Shown one piece after another: positions 1 to 8,403 of a stretch of DNA of 62,793 nt. The stretch covers positions 1-62,793 of the forward strand of contig NZ_BMJY01000015.1 of assembly GCF_014643695.1 (NCBI RefSeq), in the 5' to 3' direction. A model generated the notes under the pieces. It had not been told where the DNA came from. It did no database searches and worked only from the letters and a program-made list of their open reading frames with translations. Within the stretch, counting starts at the first letter, position 1. Every line of letters begins with the position of its first letter. The translations under genes and the position numbers were made by a program. The DNA is from Microbacterium album. GTDB taxonomy: Bacteria > Actinomycetota > Actinomycetes > Actinomycetales > Microbacteriaceae.

Positions 1-88
1 CCTCCGCGAGCACGGCGTAGTCCAGCAGCTCGCGCGGCCCGAACTGCTCGGACGACGCCTTGTAGCCGAAACGCATCGGAACCGTCAT
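1..88 (-). CDS. fgd: F420-dependent glucose-6-phosphate dehydrogenase, N-terminal fragment
   Basis: Only the first 29 residues lie inside the window; the gene runs off the left edge. The peptide carries FGYKASSEQFGPRELLDYAV, which closely matches the start of mycobacterial Fgd1 (GYKASAEQFAPRELVELAV, from memory). Fgd oxidises glucose-6-phosphate to 6-phosphogluconolactone and reduces F420, supplying F420H2 in the cytoplasm. The ATG at 88 is preceded by an AGGAG ribosome site. It lies 69 bases downstream of the monooxygenase on the same strand, so fbiC, the monooxygenase and fgd probably form one operon combining cofactor synthesis and cofactor reduction. The family call is firm despite the short fragment. 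Confidence 0.8.
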   Translation of the reverse strand, partial: MTVPMRFGYKASSEQFGPRELLDYAVLAE

Positions 89-101
89 GTCGTTGCTCCT
101 T

Positions 102-148
102 AGTGGTGATCGGGCGCAGTGGTGAGGGGCGCAGTGGTGATCGGGCGC
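102..148. repeat. Imperfect tandem triplication of a 15-16 bp unit
   Basis: The unit AGTGGTGATCGGGCGC occurs at 102-117 and 133-148. A 15-base variant, AGTGGTGAGGGGCGC, lies between them at 118-132. The array fills the gap between the monooxygenase stop and fgd. It is probably slippage-prone spacer and could alter message spacing. No function is visible. Confidence 0.75.
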
Positions 149-157
149 GGGCGGGTG

Positions 158-1663
158 TCAGGAGGTGAGGACCGGATCGGGCACGTCCGCGGCCAGCTCG
201 GACCGCACGCGGGCGAGGCGCTCGCGGAAGGCGGAGACGGTGCCCGGCCACAGCAGGGTCAGGCGGCCCGACCGCGGATCCGTATACCAATTGCGGCATC
301 CACCGGCGACCCAGGGGGTCCCGGCGGAGCGGTCGTCGATCTCGCGCGTGTAGGCGGCCTCCGCCTGCGCGCTGACGCGCACGGTCGTGTCCTCGGCGAT
401 GAGAGCGGCGGCGAACGCCGCCTGCTCCTCCATCATGAGCACGGCCGAGTTGTGGCCGAGGGACGCGTTGGGGCCGTTGAGCACGAACAGGTTCGGAAAG
501 CCGTGCACGAGGGTCGATCCGACCGACGTCATCCCGTGCGCCCAGTGCTCGTCGAGCGTGCGCCCGTGTTCCCCGGTGACCAGCCGGGCATACGGCTGGC
601 GCGCCGACTCGAAGCCGGTGGCGAGCACCAGCACGTCCGCCTCGTGGCGGGCGGCGCTCGCGGCGACGAGCGTGCCGCGCTCGACGCCGGCCAGCGCCGA
701 GGGCTCGAGGCGCACGCGCCCGCTCGCGAGGGCGGGATAGAAGTCGTCGCTCAGCAGCACGCGCTTGCACCCGAACGCGTAGTCCGGTGTGAGCTGCGTG
801 CGCAGCCGCTCGTCGGGGACCTGGGCGCGCAGGTGGCTTAGGGCGGCCGCGCGCGCCTCCCGCGCGGCCTCGGCGTCGCCGGCGCGGGACGCGTACCGCG
901 CCTCGCCCTCCGCGTAGAGGGCGTGCCGCAGCCGCGAGAGTTCGGCGGGTCGCGCGGCCCACGCGGCCCGCTCCGTCTCCTCGTACGGATGGTCGCCGCG
1001 TGGGACGATCCACGCGGGCGTCCGCTGGAACAGCGTGACCTCGGCGCCCCGTCGGGCCAGCTCCGGCACGAGCTGCACCGCGCTGGCTCCCGTGCCGACC
1101 ACGGCGATCCGTGCGCCGTCGATCGGCGCGTCATGGTCCCAGCGCGCCGAGTGGAAGGCGCGTCCCGGGAAGGTCTCGAGTCCCGGCAGCGCGGGCAGCG
1201 CCGGCTCGGTCAGCCGCCCGCACGCGAGCACGAGGTGGGTCGCCTCCATCACGCCCTCACCGGTCGCGACCTGCCAGCGATCGTCGTGCCACCGGGCGTC
1301 GATCAGCGCCGTTCCGAGCCGCAGGTTCTGGTCGAGCCCCTCCACACGGACGACGCGCTCGAGGTACTCGCGGATCTCGGCACCCGGCGCGAACGCTCGC
1401 GACCATCCCGGCCACGGGTGGGTGGACAGGCCGTACAGGGGCGCCGGCACGTCGCATGCCACGCCGGGATAGGTGTTGTCCCGCCACGTGCCGCCTACGG
1501 CATGTGCGCGCTCGAGGATGACGAAGTCGTCCCGGCCCGCCGCTCGCAGCGCCAGCGCCGCCGCGATGCCGGCGAAGCCCGCTCCCACGATCACGGTCTC
1601 CACGGCCCCGGCGCCGGTCCCCCGTCGCACAGGCGAAGGGATCTGCGATTGCGAAGGGATCAT
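158..1663 (-). CDS. Flavin-containing (Baeyer-Villiger-type) monooxygenase
   Basis: 501 residues. The first Rossmann site is GAGFAG at residues 27-32 (FAD) and the second is GTGASA at 190-195 (NADPH). Between them is the Baeyer-Villiger fingerprint FxGxxxHxxxWD: F165, G167, H171, W175, D176. Such enzymes insert oxygen next to a ketone or oxidise a heteroatom using NADPH and O2; the substrate cannot be read from sequence. The ATG at 1663 overlaps the fbiC stop as ATGA, so translation is probably coupled to fbiC. An open frame continues far upstream only because it runs antisense-like through fbiC in another frame, so the 857-residue version is rejected. Its position between fbiC and fgd is unusual, because this enzyme class does not use F420. 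Confidence 0.85.
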   Translation of the reverse strand: MIPSQSQIPSPVRRGTGAGAVETVIVGAGFAGIAAALALRAAGRDDFVILERAHAVGGTWRDNTYPGVACDVPAPLYGLSTHPWPGWSRAFAPGAEIREYLERVVRVEGLDQNLRLGTALIDARWHDDRWQVATGEGVMEATHLVLACGRLTEPALPALPGLETFPGRAFHSARWDHDAPIDGARIAVVGTGASAVQLVPELARRGAEVTLFQRTPAWIVPRGDHPYEETERAAWAARPAELSRLRHALYAEGEARYASRAGDAEAAREARAAALSHLRAQVPDERLRTQLTPDYAFGCKRVLLSDDFYPALASGRVRLEPSALAGVERGTLVAASAARHEADVLVLATGFESARQPYARLVTGEHGRTLDEHWAHGMTSVGSTLVHGFPNLFVLNGPNASLGHNSAVLMMEEQAAFAAALIAEDTTVRVSAQAEAAYTREIDDRSAGTPWVAGGCRNWYTDPRSGRLTLLWPGTVSAFRERLARVRSELAADVPDPVLTS

Positions 1664-4089
1664 CGCGGCACTCCCTCTTCGGGTCCGCGGATCCCTTCGG
1701 AATCGTCGCCGCCGCGACGGCCGCCGCGCACCGGCCGCACCACGCTGACCTCCCCGTACGTCGTCGATCGCTGGCGGAACGGGCGGAACAGGCCTCGGGC
1801 GATGCGCCGGGCCTCGGGGAGGGGCAGCTCGAGCCCGTGCTCGACGCCGGCCTCGGGGAGCACGCGCCCGTCGAGCAGCGTGCCGCCCAGGTCGTCGCCG
1901 CCGCAGCGGAGGAGCTCGACGGCCGCGGGTATGCCGTGCCGTGTCCACGGGATCTGGATGTGCGGGATCGTGCCCGACAGGAACAGGCGCGAGACGGCCA
2001 CCATCGCCCGGTGCTCGTCGAGCGGCTCGCGTCCCGTCACGAGCGCGACGCCGCCTCCCAGCGGCGGCGGCAGCGGGATCGGCACGAACTCGGTGAAGCC
2101 GCGCGCGATGCGCTGGATGGCCGCGAGCTCGCGCAGGTGCGCGATCCGCTCCGCCGCGGTCTCGACGTGCCCGTAGAACAGGACCGACGTCGAGCGGAAC
2201 CCGGCGCGGTGCGCGGCGACGATGCCCTCGCGCCAGCGCTCGATCTCGAGGTCTGCGGGCGCCACGAGTCGCCGGACCCGTTCGCTCAGGATCTTCACGC
2301 CCGTGCCGGGCACGGTGTCGACCCCGGCCTCCCGCATCGCCTCCAGCGCGCCCGCCAGGCCCAGCCCGGAGCGGTCCGCCAGGTCGGCGACGTCCTGCGG
2401 ACGGAAGGCGTGCAGGTGTATTCCGGGTGCGGCATGCTTCAGGGTCCGGGCCACGTCGAGGTACGACTCGGCGTCCTCGCCGGCGGCGACCAGACCCTGG
2501 ACGCAGATCTCGGTCAGACCGAGCTCGACCGCGTCGCGAGCGAGCTCGGCGAGCGCCGCGAGGTCGTAGGTGCCCGGCTCGCCGGTCGCGACGCGGCGGA
2601 AGCCGGTGGTCGCGACGTTCCGGTTCGCGACGGCGCTGACCGCGTCTCCGACCGTGTATCGGCGCACGTCGTCCGCCGTGGCGGCGAGGGCGTCGACCTC
2701 CGGGCCCTCGGCGCGCAGCAGCCGCTCCCACTCCGCGTCATCGAGCGATGCGGGATCCGCCGCCGCGCGATCCAGCAACGCGCGGAAGGCGTCCGTCCCG
2801 GATGCACCGCCGCCGTGCTGGGGGGAGGGTCGCGCCGCGCCCTCCGGACGTATCACGGCGCCGCCTGCGCCGACGCGGGCGAGGCCGGTCGCGGGGTCGC
2901 GCAGCGCGTACGTCGCGGCACGGATCGCCGGATCGAGCCACGCATCGTCCAGGTACGGCGGGTGCGCCGTCAGCCGCTCGCGGAGCGCGAACCCGAGCTC
3001 GCCCGTGCGTGCCGCCAGGTCGTCCAGGTGGGGCCAGGGGCGCTCGGGGTTGACGTGATCCGCGGTGAGGGGTGAGACGCCGCCCCAGTCGTCGGCTCCG
3101 GCCCGCACCAGCAGCTCGAACTCCTGCGGGTCGGAGAGGTTGGGCGGCACCTGGATGCGCATGCCCGGTCCCATCACGAGCCGCGCGACGGCGACGGTCG
3201 CTGCGTACTCGATCAGCTCCGCGTCCGGCGCGTCCCGCATCGCGGTGCGCGGCTTGGCCCGGAAGTTCTGGACGATCACCTCTTGCAGGTGCCCGTGGCG
3301 CTCGTGGGTCGCACGCAGGGCGAGCAGGGACTCGGCGCGGTCCCGCAGGGTCTCGCCGATGCCGACGAGGACCCCGGTGGTGAACGGGACGCGGGCCGCG
3401 CCGGCATCCTCGAGCAGCCGCAGGCGCACCGCGGGGTCCTTGTCCGGCGAACCGAAGTGCACCTGGCCGCGCTCCTCGTACAGCCGCCGGGACGTCGTCT
3501 CCAGCATGACGCCCATGGACGGGGCCACGGGGCGCAGCATCGCGAGCTCCGCCGCCGTCATGACGCCGGGGTTGAGGTGGGGCAGCAGGCCCGTGTGCGC
3601 GGTGATGAGCCGCGCCATGTCCGCGACGTACTCGAGCGTCGACGCATAGCCGTGCCGGTCGAGCCACGCGCGCGCTTCGGGCCACCGGTCCTCGGGCCGG
3701 TCGCCCAGGGTCAGCAGCGCCTCCTTGCAACCGAGGGCCTGGCCCTGGCGCGCCACGGCGAGCACCTGGGTGCGCGACATGTACTCGGGCCGGTGCTGCG
3801 CCCGCAGCTGTGCCGGGGTGTCGACGAACACGCAGTAGTGGCACCGGTCACGGCACAGCGTGGTGAGCGGGATGAACACCTTGCGCGAGTACGTCATGAC
3901 GCCGGGGCGGCCGATCGCCGCCAGGCCTGCGTCGCGCACGCGAGCGGCGGCGTCGAGCAGCCGCTCAAGCGCGTCGCCACGGGCCCCCAGCAGCGTCGTC
4001 GCATCGTCGACGTCCAGGCGAGCGCCGTCCGCGGCTCGTGCGAGCGCGGCCTCGAGGCGCGGCGTGATCTCCCGGTCGACGAGTGTCAT
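1660..4089 (-). CDS. fbiC: FO synthase FbiC (CofG-CofH fusion) with a cluster-less CofH half
   Basis: 809 residues; mycobacterial FbiC is about 856. FO synthase joins tyrosine to a flavin precursor to make FO, the deazaflavin core of F420, using two radical-SAM domains. The N-terminal CofG half is intact, with CxxxCxxC at C79, C83 and C86 and strongly conserved blocks (SPDKDPAVRLR, VIVQNFRAK, DDWGGVSPLT, DHVNPERPWP). The CofH half keeps VANRNV at 487-492, HLHAF, DTVPGT, GFTEFVP and the C-terminal GGDDLGGTL, but the segment that should hold its CxxxCxxC reads ATTGFRRVATGEPGTY: it has no cysteine and is about nine residues short. The usual GGI block after the cluster reads GLVAAG. All three reading frames lack the motif, so a frameshift does not explain it. 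The start at 4089 is preferred over a start 12 codons upstream because GAGACT lies six bases before it. Confidence 0.88.
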   Translation of the reverse strand: MTLVDREITPRLEAALARAADGARLDVDDATTLLGARGDALERLLDAAARVRDAGLAAIGRPGVMTYSRKVFIPLTTLCRDRCHYCVFVDTPAQLRAQHRPEYMSRTQVLAVARQGQALGCKEALLTLGDRPEDRWPEARAWLDRHGYASTLEYVADMARLITAHTGLLPHLNPGVMTAAELAMLRPVAPSMGVMLETTSRRLYEERGQVHFGSPDKDPAVRLRLLEDAGAARVPFTTGVLVGIGETLRDRAESLLALRATHERHGHLQEVIVQNFRAKPRTAMRDAPDAELIEYAATVAVARLVMGPGMRIQVPPNLSDPQEFELLVRAGADDWGGVSPLTADHVNPERPWPHLDDLAARTGELGFALRERLTAHPPYLDDAWLDPAIRAATYALRDPATGLARVGAGGAVIRPEGAARPSPQHGGGASGTDAFRALLDRAAADPASLDDAEWERLLRAEGPEVDALAATADDVRRYTVGDAVSAVANRNVATTGFRRVATGEPGTYDLAALAELARDAVELGLTEICVQGLVAAGEDAESYLDVARTLKHAAPGIHLHAFRPQDVADLADRSGLGLAGALEAMREAGVDTVPGTGVKILSERVRRLVAPADLEIERWREGIVAAHRAGFRSTSVLFYGHVETAAERIAHLRELAAIQRIARGFTEFVPIPLPPPLGGGVALVTGREPLDEHRAMVAVSRLFLSGTIPHIQIPWTRHGIPAAVELLRCGGDDLGGTLLDGRVLPEAGVEHGLELPLPEARRIARGLFRPFRQRSTTYGEVSVVRPVRGGRRGGDDSEGIRGPEEGVPR

Positions 4090-4229
4090 CGCTTCAGTCT
4101 CGCACCGGCGGGACCCGCTGGGCATCGGATCGGGCGGGATCCGTCGCGATGCGGCGATCCTCTGCGATCGTTGCGTTCCCGTGAGATTGCGGGGCCTGCC
4201 GGACGGGACGCCCCTGGCAGGATGGGTTC

Positions 4230-4598
4230 ATGGTGACTCTGCTGCTCGACCGGACGCAGCTGGAGGTCGTGCTCACGCGGACGGAACGCGTGCTCGCCGC
4301 GCAGAGCGGCAACATCCGCGTCGACCGCGGGGCGATCGCGAGGCTGCAGCTCACTGACGAACCCGCGACGTGGCTGCGCGGCGTGAGGTCGCCGGGCACG
4401 CACGTGCCGCGGCTGCTGTCGCTCGGCACGTGGCGCTCGGCGCAGGGCCGCGACTTCGTCGCGATCCGGCACGGCCGCCCCGGCGTCGTGATCGACCTCG
4501 ACGGAGACGATCGCTTCGAGCGGCTCGTGCTGTCGACGCGGCACGGGCTGGCGCTCGCCAAGGCGCTCCACCTGGACCAGGACGACGCCGAAGTCTGA
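4230..4598 (+). CDS. Conserved hypothetical protein, 122 aa, PH-like
   Basis: A small soluble protein with no signal peptide or membrane segment. It opens with MVTLLLDRTQLEVVLTRTER and contains a central SLGTWRSAQGRDFVAIRHG stretch of alternating beta-like segments, ending in an acidic tail. Similar short proteins with a bacterial PH-like fold occur in actinobacteria, but I recognise no specific family, so function is unknown. It diverges from fbiC across 140 bases. CAGGAT ends exactly six bases before the ATG and there is no Shine-Dalgarno, suggesting a leaderless message. The chloramphenicol acetyltransferase-like gene follows 40 bases later on the same strand with its own similar element, so co-transcription is uncertain. 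Confidence 0.6.
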   Translation: MVTLLLDRTQLEVVLTRTERVLAAQSGNIRVDRGAIARLQLTDEPATWLRGVRSPGTHVPRLLSLGTWRSAQGRDFVAIRHGRPGVVIDLDGDDRFERLVLSTRHGLALAKALHLDQDDAEV

Positions 4599-4638
4599 GC
4601 CGCCCGTGCGCTCGTCGCGGTGCTGCGAGGATGGGCGG

Positions 4639-5307
4639 ATGATCCTGCCCGAGCCGATCGACCTCGAAACGTGGACGCGCCGCGAGACGTTCGAGTACTA
4701 CCGCGTGCAGGTGCCGTGCACCTACGCCATCACCGTCGAGATCGACGTGACCCGGCTCCTCGCTGCGCTGCGACGCACAGGACGCAAGACGTACATCGCG
4801 CAGATCTGGGCGATCGCGAACGCCGTCAATCGTCGCCGTGAGTTCCGGATGGCGCTCACCGAGGCCGGCGCGCCCGCGACATGGCCCGTCGTGCATCCGG
4901 CGTTCACCGTGTTCAACGCGGCGCGCGAGACGTTCGCTGCGGTCTGGTCGCAGTACGACACGGACTTCGCTGCTTTCCACGACCGCACTGCCGAGGTGCT
5001 CGCGGATGCGGCATCCGCGACCACGATGTTCCCGCAGGGCGAGCTACCGCCCGACGTGTTCGACGTCTCGAGCGTGCCGTGGACGCACTTCACCGGGTTC
5101 TCGCTCCAGATCGACAACGGCACCCGGCACCTGCTGCCCATCTTCACGATCGGCCGGCACGTCGAACGCGACGGGCGCACGTTCATGCCGCTGGCCGTCC
5201 AGGTGCACCATGCATCCGCCGACGGGTTCCATACGGCGCGGCTCGTCGACGACATCCGGGAACTTATGGCGGTGCCGGGATGGGTGGGGGAAGCGCTCAG
5301 CCCTTAG
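4639..5307 (+). CDS. Type A chloramphenicol O-acetyltransferase-like protein
   Basis: 222 residues, matching the usual 210-220 of trimeric CAT enzymes. The catalytic signature HHASADG is at residues 190-196 (family HHxxxDG, second His catalytic), after the N-terminal WTRRETFEYY block typical of CatA. These enzymes acetylate the 3-hydroxyl of chloramphenicol from acetyl-CoA in the cytoplasm. Chromosomal relatives in soil actinobacteria are often uncharacterised and may act on other substrates, so resistance is only an inference. The ATG at 4639 is chosen over one 11 codons upstream because the CAT family begins here and GAGGAT sits six bases before it. The end overlaps the convergent ABC ATPase gene by 11 bases. 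Confidence 0.85.
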   Translation: MILPEPIDLETWTRRETFEYYRVQVPCTYAITVEIDVTRLLAALRRTGRKTYIAQIWAIANAVNRRREFRMALTEAGAPATWPVVHPAFTVFNAARETFAAVWSQYDTDFAAFHDRTAEVLADAASATTMFPQGELPPDVFDVSSVPWTHFTGFSLQIDNGTRHLLPIFTIGRHVERDGRTFMPLAVQVHHASADGFHTARLVDDIRELMAVPGWVGEALSP

Positions 5308-7105
5308 GGTGCCCGTCCGGGTCGTCGTCGCCGCGCTCCTGCTCGTCGTGGCGCGGCGAGTCGGGGTGAGGGTCGTCGGCACGGGGCGCGTCCGTCTCCG
5401 TCACGGTGACGGACTCGAGTGCATCGCGGGTCTCCGCCTGGGCGGCCTCGCCCAACGCCGCCGCGAAGGGTCCGGACGGGCGATCACCGTCCTCGGCGCC
5501 GGTGGCGGGAGACGAACCGTGGAGGAGCGCGTCGAAGCTCGGCTCGGGACGGGGGCCGTCCTGCTCGCCGCCCGTGTCCTCCTCGGGGCCCGAGGGCAGC
5601 TCGATGACCGAGTCGGCCGTCTCGAGAGCGTCGGGATCGTCGGCGTCCTCGGCCGCGGGATGCGGGATGTCGTCCTCGTCGCGGCGGGGGAGCCAGCCCG
5701 GCGTGGGCTGCTCGCCCGGCAGCGACGCGGCGATCAGCTCGGCCTCCCCCGCGGCGACCGCACGCTCGATCTCCGGAGTCGGGCCGCCCAGCTCGGCGGC
5801 GTGAGCGGGCGCATCCTCGGTGGAACCGCTGCTGTCGCCGGTCGGATCGTCGTCCGCGACCTCGGTCGAGCGCACGTCGTCGGTGGCGACCTCGGCGTCG
5901 ACCGTCGTCGCGACGAAGGGCAGTTCGTCCACGGCGGCGACGGGTGCACCCGCGGCGTCGACGACCGGCGCGGCCGGCGCGGTCTCGGGCGCGTCGTCCG
6001 TCGTCTCCGCATCGGGCGACGCGCCATCCGCCGACGCCTCCGACGCGATGTCCCCGGCGTCCCCCGCGTTCGCGGCGTCCGTCTCCGCCGGCGTGTCCGC
6101 CTCCGGCTCTGCGGCCTCCGGCTCCGCGGCCTCGGGCTCCGCGGCCTCGGGCTTTGCGGCCTCCGGCTCCGCGGGCACGCCCTCCCCGGCGCCCTCCCCG
6201 GGCGACCCGGTCCATTCCCCGGAGACGATCTTGAGGAACACGTCCTCGAGGCTCTGGATGCGCGGCTGCAGTGAGGACAGCGGCACTCCCGCCTCCGCGG
6301 CGAGCACGCCGATCTCCGTCGTGGTCGCGCCGTGCACGTTGATACCCGAGCGCAGCAGCTCGAAGCTCAGCCCCTTCGCCGCGAGCGCGTCGCGCAGGCC
6401 GGCGCGGTCCGGGGAGTCGACCGCCACCACGGTGCCCTCGTGCGAGGCGAGCTGCTCGATCCCGCCGCTGAACAGCAGCCGGCCGTTCGAGATGATCAGC
6501 ACGTCGTCGGCCACCTGCTGCACCTCGGCGAGCACGTGCGAGGACATGAGCACGGTGCGGCCCTCGTCCGCGAGGCGCCGCATCAGCAGGCGCATCCAGC
6601 GGATGCCCTCGGGATCCAGACCGTTCGCCGGCTCATCGAAGACGAGCACCCCCGGATCGCCCAGCAGGGCCTCCGCGATGCCCAGCCGCTGGCGCATCCC
6701 CAGGGAGAATCCCGCGATGCGCATGGTGGCCACGTCGCTGAGGCCCACGACATCGAGCACCTCGGCGACCCGGGCCGAGGATACGCCCGCGGCGCGGGCG
6801 ACGGCGGTGAGGTGCTTGGCGGCCGTGCGCCGCGGACGGAACTGCGGGTGCTCGAGGACCGCGCCGACCTCGGAGCGGGGGCGCGAGAGACCGCTGTAGG
6901 GCACCCCGCCGATCGTGGCCGTTCCGGAGGTGGGCCGGATCTCGCCGAGGAGGATCCGGAGCGTCGTCGTCTTGCCCGCTCCGTTGGGCCCGACGAAGCC
7001 GGTGACCGCGCCGGGTTCCACGCGCGCCGTGAAGTCGGATACCGCCGCGACGTCGCCGAAGATCTTCGTGACTCCCCGGAACTCGAGCACCTTGCCGTCC
7101 GTCAT
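5297..7105 (-). CDS. ABC transporter ATP-binding protein with a ~290-residue acidic low-complexity tail
   Basis: 602 residues. Residues 1-310 are a BcrA/CcmA-type ATPase: Walker A GPNGAGKTT, signature FSLGMRQRLGIAEAL, Walker B VLVFDEPANGLD and the H-loop SSHV, ending with the typical SLEDVFLKIVSG. Such ATPases normally energise an ABC-2 type permease for drug or lipid export. The remainder is unusual: rich in Ala, Glu, Asp and Pro, opening with several EPEAA-type repeats and without membrane segments, so probably cytoplasmic and disordered. Family members usually stop near 300 residues. No permease is adjacent. The start at 7105 follows GGGAG with good spacing; the longer 5' frame is discarded. 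Confidence 0.85.
   Translation of the reverse strand: MTDGKVLEFRGVTKIFGDVAAVSDFTARVEPGAVTGFVGPNGAGKTTTLRILLGEIRPTSGTATIGGVPYSGLSRPRSEVGAVLEHPQFRPRRTAAKHLTAVARAAGVSSARVAEVLDVVGLSDVATMRIAGFSLGMRQRLGIAEALLGDPGVLVFDEPANGLDPEGIRWMRLLMRRLADEGRTVLMSSHVLAEVQQVADDVLIISNGRLLFSGGIEQLASHEGTVVAVDSPDRAGLRDALAAKGLSFELLRSGINVHGATTTEIGVLAAEAGVPLSSLQPRIQSLEDVFLKIVSGEWTGSPGEGAGEGVPAEPEAAKPEAAEPEAAEPEAAEPEADTPAETDAANAGDAGDIASEASADGASPDAETTDDAPETAPAAPVVDAAGAPVAAVDELPFVATTVDAEVATDDVRSTEVADDDPTGDSSGSTEDAPAHAAELGGPTPEIERAVAAGEAELIAASLPGEQPTPGWLPRRDEDDIPHPAAEDADDPDALETADSVIELPSGPEEDTGGEQDGPRPEPSFDALLHGSSPATGAEDGDRPSGPFAAALGEAAQAETRDALESVTVTETDAPRADDPHPDSPRHDEQERGDDDPDGHPKG
6095..6180 (-). repeat. 15-bp coding repeat (EPEAA pentapeptide) in the ABC ATPase tail
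   Basis: About five tandem near-copies of a 15-base unit encode Glu-Pro-Glu-Ala-Ala repeats, one with Lys for Glu. Third-position variation between copies indicates they are not brand new. The repeats begin the disordered C-terminal extension and could vary in number between strains. Confidence 0.7.
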
Positions 7106-7144
7106 CCGCTCCCTCTCTGGGTGTTCAGGTCTTCCGCTTATCTT

Positions 7145-7159
7145 GGCGGATATTCCGCC
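7145..7159. promoter_or_regulatory. Palindrome between divergent ABC ATPase and hydratase genes
   Basis: GGCGGA-TAT-TCCGCC is a perfect 6-3-6 inverted repeat in the 142-base gap between the ABC ATPase start (7105, reverse) and the hydrolase start (7248, forward). Its position suits a shared operator. No regulator gene is adjacent and the binding protein is unknown. Confidence 0.4.
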
Positions 7160-7247
7160 GATCCTGGGGATCCGGCGGTTTCCGGGCGCGGTCGGGGCCC
7201 GGCGGGCGGCCGCCGGAGGGGCCGCGCGCGCCGGGTAACGTTGCGGT

Positions 7248-8339
7248 GTGACCTGGCCCACGGACGACCCCCGCATCCTCGCGCGCCGCCGGGGCGGGCT
7301 GGGGACGATCACGCTGAACCGGCCCGAGGCGATCAACGCCGTCGACACCGCCATGGTGCGTGCGATCCGCTCGGTGCTCGACGCATGGCTCGACGATCCC
7401 GACGTCCAGGTCGTGCTGTTCGACGGGGCGGGGACGAGGGGCTTCAGCGCCGGCGGCGACGTGCGGGGTCTTCACGCCGCGCTCGCGGCGGGGGACGTCG
7501 CGGGGCCGGATGAGTTCTTCCGCGCGGAGTACACCATGAACGCCGCGATCGCCGAGTACCCCAAGCCGGTGGTCGCCTTCGCCGACGGTGTGACCATGGG
7601 CGGGGGCATCGGCATCGCCGGCCACGCGCACGTGCGGATCGTCACGGAGACCTCGCAGCTGGCGATGCCCGAGACGCGGCTGGGCTTCACCCCGGACGCC
7701 GGCGGGTCGTGGCTGCTGGGCCGCGCACCCGGCAGGGTCGGAGAGTTCCTCGCCCTGACGAGCTGGGTCATGGGTCCCGCCGACGCCGTCCACGCCGGGT
7801 TCGCCGACCACGTCGTGCCGGCGCAGCGCCTGGCCTCGCTCCACGACGCGCTCGTCACCCGCGCCGATCCGGCCACCCCGGCGGAGCTCGCGATGCTGTT
7901 CGACGAGACTCCGGAGCCGGGCCCGATCGAGCGCGCGCGAGCCTGGATCGACGAGGCGTTCGCCGCCGACACCGTGCCGGAGATCGTGGCGCGGCTCCGC
8001 GAGTTCGAGCGCTCCGCGGGCGGTGCCGACGGCGACGGGGTCCCCCCGTCCGACGCGCTCGCCGCGCTCGCCGAGCGCTCGCCGACCGGACTGGTCGTGT
8101 CGCTCGCCGCCGTGCGGTCCTCGCGCGCGCTGCCCGGCCTGCGCGCCGCGCTCGAGCAGGAGTACGGCCTCGTGTCGTGGTTCATGGCGACGCAGCCGGA
8201 CATGGCGGAGGGCATCCGGGCGCAGCTCGTCGACAAGGACCGCTCCCCGCGGTGGAATCCGGCGGACCTCGCGGATGTGCCGGCGGAGATCGTCGGAGAG
8301 GCCTTCGCCCACGAGCCGGCACGGGCGCTGTTCGACTGA
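7248..8339 (+). CDS. Enoyl-CoA hydratase/isomerase family, 3-hydroxyisobutyryl-CoA hydrolase-like
   Basis: 363 residues, longer than a plain enoyl-CoA hydratase (about 260) and matching the HIBYL-CoA hydrolase group. Crotonase features are ITLNRPEAINAVD near the start, the oxyanion segment FSAGGDVRGL, and GVTMGGGIGIAGHA followed by MPETRLGFTPDAGGSW, the last typical of 3-hydroxyisobutyryl-CoA hydrolases of valine breakdown. The C-terminal third carries the long helical extension of that subgroup. The GTG start at 7248 is supported by TAACGT six bases upstream and by the absence of a ribosome site. It is transcribed away from the ABC ATPase. No other valine-degradation genes are in the window, so the exact acyl-CoA substrate is uncertain. 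Confidence 0.82.
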   Translation: MTWPTDDPRILARRRGGLGTITLNRPEAINAVDTAMVRAIRSVLDAWLDDPDVQVVLFDGAGTRGFSAGGDVRGLHAALAAGDVAGPDEFFRAEYTMNAAIAEYPKPVVAFADGVTMGGGIGIAGHAHVRIVTETSQLAMPETRLGFTPDAGGSWLLGRAPGRVGEFLALTSWVMGPADAVHAGFADHVVPAQRLASLHDALVTRADPATPAELAMLFDETPEPGPIERARAWIDEAFAADTVPEIVARLREFERSAGGADGDGVPPSDALAALAERSPTGLVVSLAAVRSSRALPGLRAALEQEYGLVSWFMATQPDMAEGIRAQLVDKDRSPRWNPADLADVPAEIVGEAFAHEPARALFD

Positions 8340-8368
8340 CCCTCGGGCACGGCGGACCGCCGCGCGCA

Positions 8369-8397
8369 TTGAGGCCCGGTCGGCGCGCTGGCAGACT
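8369..8397 (+). promoter_or_regulatory. Promoter for a leaderless luciferase-like oxidoreductase message
   Basis: TTGAGG (8369-8374), a 17-base spacer and CAGACT (8392-8397) are followed by exactly six bases and the ATG at 8404. Transcription would begin at or next to the start codon. Confidence 0.6.
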
Positions 8398-8403
8398 GGC
8401 GGC

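Noticed and set aside
158..2731. 857-residue open frame containing the monooxygenase
   Set aside because: The N-terminal 356 residues lie in an alternate frame of fbiC and are Arg/Pro-rich. The monooxygenase starts at 1663 with an ATGA overlap.
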